DNA of 64,000 nt, taken from Diploscapter coronatus. Taxonomy: Eukaryota; Nematoda; Chromadorea; Rhabditida; Rhabditidae. Location of the stretch: positions 48,747,249-48,811,248 of the forward strand of contig OZ038423.1 of the NCBI GenBank assembly GCA_964036155.1, given 5' to 3'. Every line of letters begins with the position of its first letter. Position 1 is the stretch's first letter. Made by a program: the position numbers and the translations under genes. The notes under the pieces are model-generated. The model did not search any database, was not told the DNA's origin, and worked only from the letters and a program-made list of their open reading frames with translations. Positions 11,662 to 24,100 of the stretch are shown in pieces.

Positions 11662-11681
11662 GCCAACTTCAATCAGTTTAA
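11631..11681 (+). promoter_or_regulatory. Upstream ORF of 16 codons in the bZIP leader
   Basis: An ATG at 11631 opens a 16-codon frame ending at 11681, 112 bases before the chosen bZIP start and out of frame with it. If transcription begins further upstream, this uORF would reduce or condition translation, as for several stress bZIP mRNAs. No transcript start is known, so it may be untranscribed. Confidence 0.3.
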
Positions 11682-11793
11682 AAAGCCTGCCAAATTGCCG
11701 ATTAGCTCTTCAAACCAGCCAAATTTTACACGAGCCCTTCTTCAAACCATTAAACTGGTTTTCTACGATACCGTACTTCGGAATCTTTTCGTC

Positions 11794-12898
11794 ATGAACG
11801 CAACGTCTAACTTCTACCCAGAAGATATCAAATGGGACCCATACTTCGGCCCGTCGTCACCCATGAATATTCCTTATTCGTCGTGCATCAATCAGAATCC
11901 GACAACCTACAGTAACCAACTCTATTCCGACATGACTTCTGACTACCAGAATCCGAACTACAACCACCAGAGCCGACCAAACCTGACAGTCTGCACAAAT
12001 TTTCCGCAGAATTCGAACGGATGGGGGAATTTCGAGGACACTCAAGTGAGCTTCTCTTCGCAGTCCAGCGCCTCGCTGGCATCGCAGTGCTCATCAGCAG
12101 TGCCGAATCCACCTTCCAACTATTCGGATTTTAATCAGGTAAATTTCCTTACTGATACACTGATCGCGAGTATCTTTCATGAAGAAATTGGGAGTTTTAT
12201 CAACTATCGAAAAAAATTCGATGTTTAAAGATGGAATTCAGCCAACTTTAGATCGACTCACCCTACGGATTTTCTTCGGCTTCAAGTCACTGCAGCTCGA
12301 TGGAAAGTCTGAATTTCCAAGCCTTAGAACATAGTCTGCCGAATTCGAATTCGAACAGTCCAATGATGCCGATAAGAAGGAAGCGAGGAAGAAAACCCGA
12401 ATTTGCTCATGTAAGGATTGAATTATTGTTAAAAATGATAGATTATTTGGAAACTAGCTTTAGAATTAATACAAAAAAATACCTTATCCAGGTTTTCTCA
12501 GCTCATTTCGTGAAATTTTCACATCGAAAAGTCAAGAAATAATGCAGCTTATCTTAGAATTATAAAAAAAAAAAAATTTAGCTGCCTGAACGCGAACGGC
12601 AACAAATCAAGAAGAACAAGAACAAAGAAGCGCAACGACGAAGCAGGCGAATGAAGAAGGAACAATTCTATCAGAAAGAGACCGAATTGAAACAGGCACT
12701 GCAAAGAGTTGAGGAATTGGAACGAAGGGAAGAGCAATACAAGATGGAGGTAAAAACTTGATTTTATAGATTTTTCGAAAATTCAGTTCGAAAAAATCAG
12801 CAGTTGAAGGACGTATTATTTTTCAGCTCGACAAACTAAGGAATATGCTATGCAACATGTCGACATCGTTTCACGACAAACACGACAACAATTTCTAA
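11794..12898 (+). CDS. bZIP transcription factor
   Basis: Four exons (11794-12138, 12252-12410, 12582-12749 and 12827-12898) join without loss of frame to give 247 aa. Residues 1-150 are Ser/Asn/Pro/Gln/Tyr-rich and probably an activation region. RRKRGRKP at about 158-165 is an AT-hook-like basic patch. The basic region reads NKEAQRRSRR, matching the bZIP signature N-x2-A-x3-S-R. A heptad zipper (ELKQALQRVEELE...LDKLRNML) runs to near the C-terminus. It should bind DNA as a dimer in the nucleus. The S in NxxAxxxSR resembles several families, so I do not assign a subfamily (not clearly FOS, C/EBP or ATF). The frame is open further upstream (to about 11695), but the ATG at 11794 is the first in frame. 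AATAAA lies at 13060. Confidence 0.9.
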
Positions 12899-13059
12899 AA
12901 TCACTGAACAAATTTTCGAAAATTCTGACGAATCTACTTCCAGCCTAACTTGATCTCAAACATTTTCATTCGAACTGGTAAATTGTTATTTTCTAGTCTT
13001 TTCAATTCCTAATTTATTCGTTCCTGTACATTTTTCTAGAATATCAAATACAAAAATTC

Positions 13060-13065
13060 AATAAA
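13060..13065 (+). terminator. Polyadenylation signal of the bZIP gene
   Basis: AATAAA lies 162 bases past the bZIP stop. A TTTATT about 20 bases further right would serve the convergent minus-strand gene, so the two 3' ends nearly meet. Confidence 0.6.
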
Positions 13066-13250
13066 GCGATCTTCGAAAAATCTCTTTATTTACGAGTGTT
13101 GATACGAAGAAATTGTGTGTTGTGCGGGTGGAATAGAAGTGGACGGGGCCTGGAATGTTTAAATGCAATTTTTATGCATCGATGGATGGCATATTCCATT
13201 GCATCAATTGGTTCGCCTGTTTGTCACACAGCACGAATGCGCAGTCGCGT

Positions 13251-14012
13251 TCACTTCAAACGCACTCCGTTAATGATCAACTCCTCGATGGTCTCACCAC
13301 GTATGCACGTCTTGATGTCCACCATACGTTCGCCCTAAATCATGGAAATTCAGTCTTCACGCGGTAATTTTAAAGTCATGGAAGTCTGACTTCATGACAC
13401 GAAAATAATTCATTTGAAGAGACAGTACCATGGGTGTAGGTCAAATATTGACTAATTTTTAACCAGTCATATTTGGAATATTCTTTCAGGTCACTTCATG
13501 ATGCCAATGATCAAAGTCTAAAATGACAATCTCGCCGTCGCATTGCAGAGGACGTAGTGAATGAGCGTCGAGCCGTCGCACTGGTTGATGACGTGAACCT
13601 GCGAATTCCCGATTTGACTTTGAAGGTATTGATTTTGAAGTGACGGTTCTACCCTTGCAGGCAGACTGACGAGAGCCCCATCGACGATGGCGGTGCACTC
13701 GGTCAGGTCGTATTTCTGGTAGTTTGGCTCACCGCCCAGAAACTGTAAATTCAAAATCAAGAGATAAATCAACAAATTTTCAGACATTTTAATCGAAACG
13801 GATTTTTAAAATATCATAACCACCTCATGGTCTCAAACTTGTATTTACAAACAAATTTGTCACACACGTTTAGCTTTCTATATTTGGACACATGTCATTT
13901 TGAACGATATCATAAGATGAAATCATTCTCCTCCTACCTCATTGATAAAAAATATGTCATTCTAAAACGTTCCAACCTTGGTTTCAATTCTGCTGTCGGC
14001 AGTTCTGTGCAT
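13251..14012 (-). CDS. Small protein of unknown family (splicing tentative)
   Basis: Three minus-strand exons are proposed: 14012-13977, 13742-13554 and 13334-13251, about 102 aa in phase. The middle exon is well supported by a TTTACAG acceptor, balanced codon use and clear 50% GC against an AT-rich flank (starts FLGGEPNYQKYDLTE). The last exon (GERMVDIKTCIRGETIEELI..., stop) follows a TTTAG acceptor. The join between them is uncertain: a weak donor TAC|gtcctc is used here, and a 54-nt in-frame intron inside the middle exon is possible. An alternative first exon with ATG at 14092 also exists. No domain, signal peptide or membrane helix is recognised. It lies 0.5 kb downstream of cdt-2 on the same strand, so an operon is possible. 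Confidence 0.45.
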
Positions 14013-14545
14013 TGCGGTGTTTCTCTTGCGTGCCTTCACCGTCTGCGTTATCGATATCGAGGACGTCGATTCGGGCTTCTGAATTCATTAAACTAAAGTA
14101 TTTCTTTCAAAACGTTTTCAAGCAATTCACTCTCCCTCACTTCAATGTAGATATCAGTCATTGGATTTTGAAAAATTCAACTGCCTCTAAAAATTTCATC
14201 AGTTTACCAGCATTTGGTGCGCAAATACCGTTTCTCGTTTTGGATAATTCGGTAAAAAACTCATGATTTGAGATATAACTACATATGCTTTAAACAGAAC
14301 ATTTCAATATGACTTGTTTATTTATTTTACGAAGATAAGTTATGAAAATCGAGCAATGGTTCAGAAACAACAATATTGAATTTGTGTAATTTTAGTCCTA
14401 CTAGACCTTTACTAGAATCACAGAAAGACACCAAAAATAGTCTGATTTACAGGAACTTGAAAGAAACATCGGAAAAATACACGTTTCAGAAGCAATAAAT
14501 CTAAAAAATACCAATAAATGTTTTAGAAAACAATTCCAGGTTATT

Positions 14546-17500
14546 TTATCCATCGAAGTCGGAACCGTTTTTGCTGTCACCACATAACTGAACTCGCTCG
14601 TAGCCAATAAATTCAGGATCTTTACAAATTGGCTTCAATTTCTGAAGAAAACTGTTTATAAGGCGATATGTAACACAAGTGCTCAGATTTGTAAAAAAAA
14701 ATATAGTAGATAATAATCCTCGATAAGTTTGTTACCAATCTGGACACTTGTGTAATAAATTTTGCCATATTTAAAACGAAAGAAAATTTTTTTTAAATAA
14801 ATAAATAAATACCTCATCTTCAGAAACCAGCCACTCTTCCGGATCGTGCTGCCAAATTCGGACATTCGATTCCACGTCTATCGATGCAATATATCTTAAA
14901 TGCTACGAATTTTATCAAATTGTGTATCTTTATACGAGCTTTAGGTAAGTTTCAGCAATTTCACACTATCCATTATGATCTCAATCATACTCGTTGAGCC
15001 AACTGCTCTTGCTTCATCAAGAGCATTTTTAAGAGTTACGAGTACTTTGCAGAAGAAAAGGACGTGAAAATCAGGTTGAATAACTCACGTCGCGTTTTGA
15101 CTGCACGCAACAGAAGGCACCTTGGAAGTGTGGCCATGCAAGGCGAATATCGGCTGGGTCTCCACTGAATCGACGTCCACTGTCAGTCCTTCGGGATTGC
15201 GAGGGATTTTCTGAAAACCTATGTTACAACTTCAATTTATTCGAGTCGAGAACTTTTCTTTAAAGATTGTTTTTTAATCAGTACAAAAATGCTATTGTCA
15301 ATCTTTGCTCCACACTTCACCAATGATATTTTACTTCAATTTAATATGAAAAATGTAGAAACATAAATCTTCTCGGCCATGAATGATCTCGATCAACATG
15401 AAAATCAAACCTGCAAATCCCAGATGTAGGCGGATTTGGAGTCAGATCCACTGATGAGATGGTCCGAGACGGGGCTGCACGTGATTTGTGAACAGTAGTC
15501 CACGATGTGCACTCCGTGAAGAATTCTGACTAAAAATTAAAAATTAAAAATTTCAATTTTTCAAAAATAACGAACTTTTAAAACCAAAAAGTCTTCAGCT
15601 AAAGCTATAAAGTTGAAAGAAAAAAAAGATTGTTTGAATAATTTCAGAAATTTTAAACCAGTTGAAATTTAGAAATTTCAGGGGAAAACTAAGAATCGTT
15701 TTAGATGAGAAGCAAAAATGTAGAATGTTAGAAAATTGAAGATGCAACGAAACCTGGATCCTGAATACTGGAATTCGCAGCGAACTCGTAGATTCGGTGA
15801 CTCCGGGCAGAAGCGAACAGAGACGCAGAGTGACGGTCCAGACACAACGAGGTGATGCCGACTCCTAAAATTAAGAAGGAAAAATGTTTTCTAATTACAT
15901 CTTTTTTCGCCTATAGTAAATCCAAAATGAATCTAGTCGCCTACCTTCAATGAAAAATCATTTTATAATTCGTATGCTCTCAGTTTACCAGCAAAAATGT
16001 AAAACTATTACACGATTCAGGTAAACAGTTTCTTTAAACACATTCTAAATTTCGAAAATAAAAATGATTTACCCTCCCTGGCCTTGTGCATGTTGGGCAT
16101 TTTGTAGGTGCTGATCCAGGCCGATGGTTTGTTCAGGTTCGGTTTCCGAAGGTCGAACACTTTCAGGCCACTCAAAATAAATTTTACTTTCATTTAAAAT
16201 CAAAGGAAACTAAAAAAGCCCTTTGAAAGTAGGATAGAGTTGGAAACCAAAGCAATGCTGATAAGTCAAGAAAGTTTTTTCTGTAAAATTAAAAATCTAC
16301 CAGTTCAAATTAGCAGATCCGGCGACTACAGTAACCTCAGAGGTGCAAGCGATTCCCGTCACGGCCGGACAGTTCGGTTGATTGTTCGATTCTGGAAATT
16401 ACAAATTTCGTATTTCTCCCGTTTCAAATTTTTCGATAGTTTTTGGCAATACAAAATAATAGTCCAACTGAAATACTAGCTTCGGAATATAAATAGAAAA
16501 GATCGAGTGTCCTAAGTTATTAGAAAAATTTAACCTCTACATTGCTGACGATTATCAAACTGGTCGTTTTCGTGATGTCAACTCATACAGAAAATTGACT
16601 ATTGAAAACATTTGTAAAACAAAAAAATACCTTTGAAAGCCTTATCACAGCTGAGTACGGAGCGTCTGCCTTTGAGGTTCTTCTTTTGGACCTCGACGAC
16701 GCGACGATCCCACACCTGCACGTCGCCAGCCTTGCTGCCTGTCACGAATACGACTGAAAGGAAAAGGATCACGGTAGTCAAAGAATATGTAATTACAATT
16801 ATTTTCTTCAAGAGAAATTTCGGATATATTTATGAAAAACCTCAAGTTCTTCTTAATGCGTCCTAAAATGAAGATAAAAGTTCTTGAGTAAATCTTACAA
16901 GGTGAATCGGGAATGAAAGAACCACATTTGACCGTCCTCTGATGCCCGAAAAACAGCTGCATTTGGCCGGTCGAAACGTCCCAGATTCTGGAAATTTTAA
17001 ATTTTCTATTTTTTTCTAGTTCTAAAAATGTATACTTGACTTGCGTGTCCCCAGAAAACGTGAGTATTTCATTCGGCCTTCCAGGTACATTCACAATGTC
17101 GATGACGGCCGCCGAGTGCGCTTGGACTTCTGAAACTTCGGAATTATTTTCTTTCAAGAATTTTCATTTGTTTTCAAAAGGATCTCAGCATAGAAACATC
17201 CACGAACCTTACAATTTAACCATAATTGTTTTTTTTTTAAACTCACGACAAAACGAATAATTTATACGAACGTGAATTTTCAAACTAGTAATAAAATCTC
17301 CAAAATTTGCACTACAAATCCTAAAACTCTTTGAACCTTATCTAAAAGATTATTTTTTTTAAAATGAAATAAATCCCACTTGCTCTAATGAGATGGCTGC
17401 AGATCGCATTTGGGGAAAGGGGCTTGTCGAATTGAGAGATGTCGATCAGCACGAGCTGCCCGAAGTCGTCAGCCAGGAAAAGCAGATCGTCCGAGGCAGA

Positions 17501-17836
17501 CGAGAAACGAGATGTCACCCAGGAGACCTAAAACTGCATCATAATAAATTATGGAAAATGTAGATTTAAAAATTTCCCGAATCAAAGATAGATTTTTAAT
17601 TGGTTAATGGGAAATTCTTAGTAAGCTAGCAAAGTAGAAAGCTATTTCTCTAATTTGAAAAAAAAAACTCGAAATTTATAAATTCGAAATAGAAAAAATA
17701 CCGTATTCTCATAGATTTGCCTGGAATCGACGGCGATTTTGAGGTTGTCGATGGAGGAGCGATCGAGGAAGAACAAGTCGGGTACGTGGCGAATTGCAGG
17801 GCGACAGCTCCATTGACGCAGAAGTCGCGAGTCCAT
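14546..17836 (-). CDS. cdt-2: CDT2/denticleless WD40 substrate receptor of CRL4 ubiquitin ligase
   Basis: Twelve exons keep phase: 17836-17702, 17527-17380, 17129-17036, 16987-16899, 16753-16631, 16391-16301, 16170-16073, 15864-15754, 15529-15411, 15210-15089, 14894-14813 and 14641-14546. The product is 435 aa. WD repeats are visible: AHSAAVIDIV...VKIWDVSTGQ, GHQRTVKCG...GDVQVWDRR, a CTSEVTVVAG...LKVFDLRKP blade, an SGSDSKSAYIWDLQ blade and GHTSKVPSVA...SNVRIWQHD. The order and the VFDLRKP/AYIWDLQ motifs fit CDT2, which docks PCNA-bound substrates such as CDT1 onto DDB1-CUL4 in S phase. The propeller is complete. The long C-terminal tail of animal CDT2 (proteins about 700 aa) is absent; the frame ends 45 residues after the last blade. 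A longer isoform through a missed exon is not seen before the next gene. Confidence 0.85.
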
Positions 17837-18888
17837 TCTGAAAAAAGCGAAATTTCTAAAATCTCATCTTCCAGAAAACTTTGATTTATCTAGATTTTTA
17901 AGGAATGAAACTCTTTCAAAAGGTCAAGAAAGTTTTAATATTATAGGTTTTGAAGAAAATCGTGAAAAATAATAGAGAGCGAGGCTAGATTCTGTACCAA
18001 AGATAGACTAGTCCAATTGCCAGATTGCTGGATTAGTAGTGGTTGGACTACTAGATCCCAGACTTAGGAAGTGCTTTCGTCAGGCGAAGAAAATATGCGG
18101 GAGGTGGGTTGCATGAACGAAATCATAGTTATGATACACCAGGCGCGCTGGTTAAAATTCGGATCTATTAAAGGCCAAAGATAGAAATTCGCTAAGAAGA
18201 TATACTAGGGCAGGTCGCAAGGGGTTTCTGACGATCGTTCTCCCCAGGTCTGCTGGATCTTGAAATTGGAAAAGAATAAAATCGATAAAAACTCAAAAGA
18301 GAAGATAAAGGTTTGAACGAAAAATATTCCCGCATTGTATTGAGAAGAGTGCGGGAAATTTGCTCCAGTGCGAAAAATGAGGAGAAATAGTGCGAGAGCA
18401 GAGAAAAGAAGGAAGAAAGAGTGAAAACACGTTGGAAAATTCATTTTTGTCGTTTTCCTTTTCTTGGGTTTTCTTTTTTTCTTATTATTCTAAAAAAAAT
18501 CTCAATAATTTATTCATCAATCTCTTCTGTACAACAATTTGACAACTTCTCAATCTAGTGACTAGAATTTCTATCGTTTCAACTTGCAGAGGGAAAAATT
18601 CTGGTTTTTTTCTTCTACAAAAAAATCTAGAAAATCCAGAAAGACTTCGTTCTGAAACTTTTCAGAATAATTGTTTTATCGAAATCTTTCTGTAGTGATT
18701 TTCTAGAATCAGAACTATTCCAGAATTTCGCCCTCTACCAATTCGCTATGTTCTAGAATTGGCAATTTTGAAATGACTGAGTCGGAGACTACAGTTGGAG
18801 ATAGGCGAAGGGAGTTGAGTAGACAAAAATAGTGTAAGAGAAGACGCTCTCCGACTCGCTGTCGTTTCCGAGTTGCCTCTAGAGTTTT
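17837..18888. other. Intergenic with diverged repeats
   Basis: This is the upstream region of cdt-2 and the 3' flank of the acyltransferase gene. Parts of 18060-18255 resemble 11159-11255 (GGTCGCAA..TTTCTGA.GATCGT). No exon is supported. Confidence 0.5.
18776..18868. mobile_element. Short inverted-repeat element, same family as 19110-19248
   Basis: GAGTCGGAGA at the left and TCTCCGACTC at the right are reverse complements. The interior (TACAGTTGGAGATAGG, AAATAGTGTAAGAGAA) matches the interior of the element at 19110. It ends just before the acyltransferase stop codon. Confidence 0.65.
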
Positions 18889-21164
18889 CTAGATGAAGTT
18901 ATCGCGTTGTGTGGATTGGCGCCACGACCGATAGACGAACCGATCGATGCCTCCATGATACCATGAGACGTACCCGCTTGCGATCACGAAATAGATGAAA
19001 CCAATCTGGAAAATAAGATATGATATTACTTACGAAATTTTTTCTGACTTCTTGAAAAGCACAACGGGTTAATTTTTCAAAATCAATCTTCTCCAGCATA
19101 GCTCTAGAATGGTAGTTACTATTTGACGGAACGCGACGGAAGAACGGAATGAAGTAACTCTACAGCTAGAGATAAGGTAGAGGGAAAAGCGAAAAGAAAT
19201 AGTGTGAGAAAAGAACATTCCGTCAAATGGCAGTTGCTCTCCAGAATGAAATGGAACAATTTTTCAAAGTTTAAAAATAACTTAAATTTCAAACCTGTAA
19301 AGATGGCAGAAAGAAGATGTGGTAGCTGCAAACGCTAACTACGAACAACCAGAACAAAAACGAGAATAGTTTTGTGTATCGGTGCAGAGATGACTCGCGC
19401 CACTATAATATAAAAATTAGTTTAACTCAGTAAAAAAAAACTTACATTACACCAGACTCCTTCTCCCTGTCTAACTTGAAATTCTCGATTGTAGGGCTTA
19501 GGATCCGCGTAGAAACTTTCCAATAGCTCCTCCTTTTCTAACCATTTGCTAAAATTAAAAATTTTTCTTTTCTCTTTGCAAGGAACAAAATTACTCTAGA
19601 AGCCATTTTCCGGTGTCTTCTTCGCTATGTGGGACTTGAGAAATTGGGATCTTTCGAACGTTGAAATGAACCTCCCGTGGGCCAGCGCCTTTCAGAACTA
19701 GTTCTACCTAAATTTAAAAGCAATCAAACAAAACACGTGAATATTTTTCAAAATAGCAGTGAAAATAGAGTATTTTTGCGAAACCTACCTCAGACTGAAC
19801 AATGTTGTATGGATATGCAATGGTTATATCATAGATGTAGTCGATATAGTCTACTGAAATATGATTCATAAAATTGGTCGAAGATAAATTTGAATAAAAA
19901 CTATAAACACATACATTGCCGCATTTTCTTGAGCAGATGATAGAACCCGGTAGTTCTTGGATATAGAACGTGTTTCAATTGTCTTAATCCATTCTTTTTC
20001 GCGTATTCGGTGCTTTTGACTGTGGTCCAAGGGGACTTATCCGTTCCTTCGGGGAACAAGAGAAGCTCAAATTCGTCATTCATAGAAAAGAAGATAAAAT
20101 TTTCCCAACTTGATAATTTCTATCCATCCCTTTGTAGTACTCGATGGCTTGATCGAACGATATCTTATCGATTTCCATGTTTCGTTCCAAAAATACGTAT
20201 TGAGCTCCGGCCATGCCAAAGCCTGAATTTATACCCATTTTCCAAACATATATATTTTTTAATTTACCGGCTCCGGGTAGTTTCCTTAATTGAGCTTTGA
20301 GCGAGATTTTATTGGTGGTGATTAGCCAAGGATTTTGCTGATACAACGCCGACCACATGTACATCCAGTCAAGTCTAAATTTGGAGTTTTGCTAAGGAAA
20401 GTATCGATTTTGAGATATTGTCTTATTCAATTGTTAGATTTACGATATTTTAGTTTGTGTTATTGTCATTGACCTGGTTCTATGGTTCATGATGATAAGT
20501 GCCGGCCTGTCAATGTCGATTAGATCACCCGTCACGCGAATTCGAACACCGAACACGAACTCGATGAACCCCTGAAGGTGATTCTTTAGCAACTTTAAAA
20601 TGTTTCGAAATTTTTCATGCCATTTTTGATTCTATGTTCACATTGGGATTGCAAACGCCTTACCATAGACCGTGCAGATGAATTTCAAAATGAATAAAAA
20701 TGATGTCTGATGAGGTCAAATAATACCGTAATAAATTTACTTACTATAGGTATCATCATCCAGAAGCTAATAGCTCTGTCCATAAGTCTGCGCCATAGGC
20801 GATGTTTTCTCAGGAAAATCAGGAACAGAAACATGGTGATGATATAATTGCCGAATAAGGAGGTGAACAGGATGGAGATGCCGAAAAACGCGCCCACAAA
20901 AAGGCGAAATGGGTTGAATAAGCGGTATTTCATCGATGGATTGTTGTGATCTAAAAACTCGGAATTAGTCTCGAATTAAGTGAAGACTAGAGTATTATTT
21001 AGAGATGAAAATAAAATCCTTTTTCAAAGTCTAAATGATAATAAAGGGGAAATAGGGTAAAAGGTCAAATCTTCAACCAAGAAGACCAAATCAAGTCTTG
21101 TCAAAACCCGCTCCAAATCAAGTGTATTTATTCTCTCACCTTTTTCGATATTTTCTTTCAGCAT
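18889..21164 (-). CDS. Membrane acyltransferase, LCLAT1 / ACL-8/9/10 group
   Basis: Eleven exons join in phase: 21164-21140, 20950-20745, 20571-20474, 20374-20268, 20222-20110, 20065-19915, 19853-19789, 19707-19595, 19548-19446, 19402-19295 and 19005-18889. The product is 401 aa, close to human LCLAT1. The PlsC domain shows NHRTRLD (the HX4D catalytic motif), a GFGMAGAQYVFLER acyl-acceptor region and LLLFPEGTD. Two hydrophobic helices lie near residues 20-65 and two more at the C-terminus, giving an ER-type membrane enzyme. The family acylates lysophospholipids (lysocardiolipin, lysophosphatidylinositol); the exact substrate cannot be read here. The intron at 20109-20066 is only 44 nt. The start codon follows no long ORF, and an alternative ATG exists in exon 2. 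Confidence 0.9.
19110..19248. mobile_element. MITE-like inverted repeat in an acyltransferase intron
   Basis: ACTATTTGACGGAACG on the left and CATTCCGTCAAATGGCAGT on the right form terminal inverted repeats. The interior is shared with 18776-18868. The element lies in the last intron of the gene. Confidence 0.75.
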
Positions 21165-24100
21165 TTTGGATAACTTGGAAAATCAATGAATACTTAGAGA
21201 AAAATCAACCAAGCTTCTGAGACTCTTCCGTCAGTGGCGTTGAATAGAAAATTAGCTGATGGGGAATTCTTATATTCGGAAAAGTTATTATAAATCTTTA
21301 GAAAATTTGGCACAAATCGATTAGCTGATTTCCATTCTGCGGATTGAGTCATTGATTCGTTGGTGCGCGTTTTCATGTGTTGCAAAAGGTAAATAAACAG
21401 AGCTTGTCGGACGGAGACGAGTGAAGGAGAAAATTCCCTTTTCATGTGTTGAAGCATAGAAGTGCAACACCAGCTGAGAGATAATATAAATAATATTTAG
21501 CAAGAGGAGAACTCACTTTTTAAATATAATTGGTCGCTGGGCTAGGATGAGTTTTGATAACAATAAGCAGAGAAGGAAGTTTTTTTTTTAAAGTTATTTC
21601 AACTGGCTCCGAATCTATCTACTAGCACAAATTGAAAGAATTGTGCGAAGATGTCTATGGGTAGAAAGAAAATGGTTCAAATCCAGTTGTTTTTAAAACG
21701 ATCAGATACTATTCCATAAAATTGCCCTCAACATTCAGAACTTGTCGTAATTTTCGTGAAGGAAATGTTAAAATTCAATTATTATCGATCGAAAATTGAT
21801 ATCCGCCAGAAATTTACTTTTTAGATAGGGAAGAATGAGTTTTATTTCAAACCAAGATGAAGATCAATTTGACATTGCGAGAAATGTAGGACAAAAAACC
21901 GAGATTACAAGACTAGACAGTTTTAAGAATCAGTAAAATCTTACCGCGTGTTTCTCGAGGTCGACTGAAGTCGAATCGAATCTGCTGTGTTGTGGAGGTT
22001 TTGATTATGCCCCGCCGTGTTCCATCACGGAGGGGATTTCCTTCTGCCGAAATACGGGCAAATCTCGATTCTCTCTTGTTTTCTCGTCAAGCACGAGAAC
22101 AAGTTATTGATTGGACTGACGATGGCTGGGCAAGGAGGAAGATATCCAGATAGTCCACGGGCTATAAAATGAGGAAGATGTTGATGATTACGATTTTACG
22201 AATTCGGAAAAGGCAGCGAAAGAAATTTGGAAAATGGAAGAAAGAAACTTCATCAATTATCATTATAAGCCCTTATCCTGGCGAAGAAAATGATGAATGA
22301 GGAAGATTTTCATGATTACTCCATTTTGAGGTAAAAGGGTTCGTACAAGTCTCGTGCATAATGGAAGAAGATGAAATTGTAACGTTAAGAAAGAAGAATT
22401 AAATACAAAACTCAGGTAAATTACGCAGAATCATGAGTCGCCTCACTCGTTACTGCTTTCCATCTCTACTCACACACTACAAAAACATCTTCAGATGACG
22501 ATGATGCAAAAATGACGAACGGGTTATTGATTTACACGCGTCTTGCCTTGGACAATATCCAGATATCCCTCACAGGAAAGGCAAGCATGACGCGAGAGGA
22601 AAGCGACAAACCGGGCGAAATAGAGCGGGAAAGTGGGAGGGACAGAGAAAACGACGCGAGATTCCGACGCCGTTGACCTAAATCCGGACGAATTGACGAG
22701 AGGAGAGAGATCAGAGTTTCAAGAGAAGAAAAGATAGAGAATTTTGGATGAAGAAAGACAGTTATGGCAGAAAGTGAAAAAATGAAAACGAGATTAGTTT
22801 TTTTCTGCAGTTCAAGAAAACAATTTGTGGTGAAACAAAGCAAGAATAAGAACCAGAACCCAGAAAGACTATTCCTAAAATGTATAATTGATAGAAAATC
22901 CCCCTAAAATTTCAACATTTGTATTTGCGATCTCAAAATTCCTCACCTGTTTGCTTCTTTGAACCCCCTCGAAAGTTTCCTTATCTCTCACTTTCACAAA
23001 CGGAAGGAGCGTGCTACTTTCTATGTGTTTTGCTTTTTACCGACGACGGAAAAAATTTGGCGGGAAAATTTCGAATGGCCCATTTCTGCGAGTTTCACAG
23101 GCTGCGCGAAAACTCCTTTCCTCCTCGGTTTTTTTTCTTTCACGATTTTTTTCTTGGGAATTCTTACCGATGAATTGGAACCGTTCGATGCACAAAGAAT
23201 TGAAGATTTTAGCAGAAAACTGAGAATTTTAGCTCGAAGAAACTCTTTAAAAATTTGACAAGGAAATTACTTCAGAAAAATAAGATATTTGTTGAAAATC
23301 TCAAGCTTTCCTGCCATTTGAAATAGATTAGGAGTAATGGATAAAAGATTCTTTTTGTCATACTATTTTTCGCATGGTTTACGAACTTGAGGTTTCCAAG
23401 TTTGCCAAAGTGAGCAACTTCAGAAAAAAATAAGAATTTCCTTTTCTATTTGTTTATATTTTTCAGATTTGCGCCTCCAAGTGGGTATCGTCTTTTCGTC
23501 TTTTGGAATGTCGCGACCCGATGGCGTCCTGCTGTGAAGCGTCGATTCTGCGCCTGTCTGAGAGACTATCCCCGAAAGCCTGCGATCGGGGATTCAGATG
23601 AGTCGAGCGAACAGCGGGGGACGAGGCAGACCTCGTCAAGAAGGGCAAAAAGGCACGACTATCGGGGTCTATCCATTAGTCCATCTATCATCTCGATTTA
23701 CTGATCAACGCGAATGATAAATTACGATTCAGTGTCGATTTTACATAGAGTTAAGTTTTTCCTGGAAATTTGAACGAGATATTTTCCAAATTTTAGTATC
23801 TTGAATAGTGAAATTTTATATTGTTCGCTGAGACATCTCGTTGATATTTATTCAAATCATCAAAAGTAAACTTACTTTCTCTAGATTTAATAAATAAGCA
23901 TTCTTTAAAGAAAAACTTTAAAAAAAAACATGTTTCAAAACCTCAGGACAAAGAATTTATCAAATTCACAATAATTCGCTGTAGATGTTTTGAATTTTAA
24001 ACAAATTTTATGTTTTACATTAAATATTTAGAACTGAAATCTTCTTCGAATTTCAAGTTTTTCCTCTTCGAACCTTAGACTAAACACGTTTCTAAATTTC

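Noticed and set aside
13486..13698. Alternative frame HSLRPLQCDGEIVILDF in the small gene
   Set aside because: It does not connect in phase to the well-supported first half of the exon without an extra, unsupported shift.
21660..21700. GGTTCAAATCC resembling a tRNA T-arm
   Set aside because: No matching acceptor, D-arm or anticodon arm can be folded around it.
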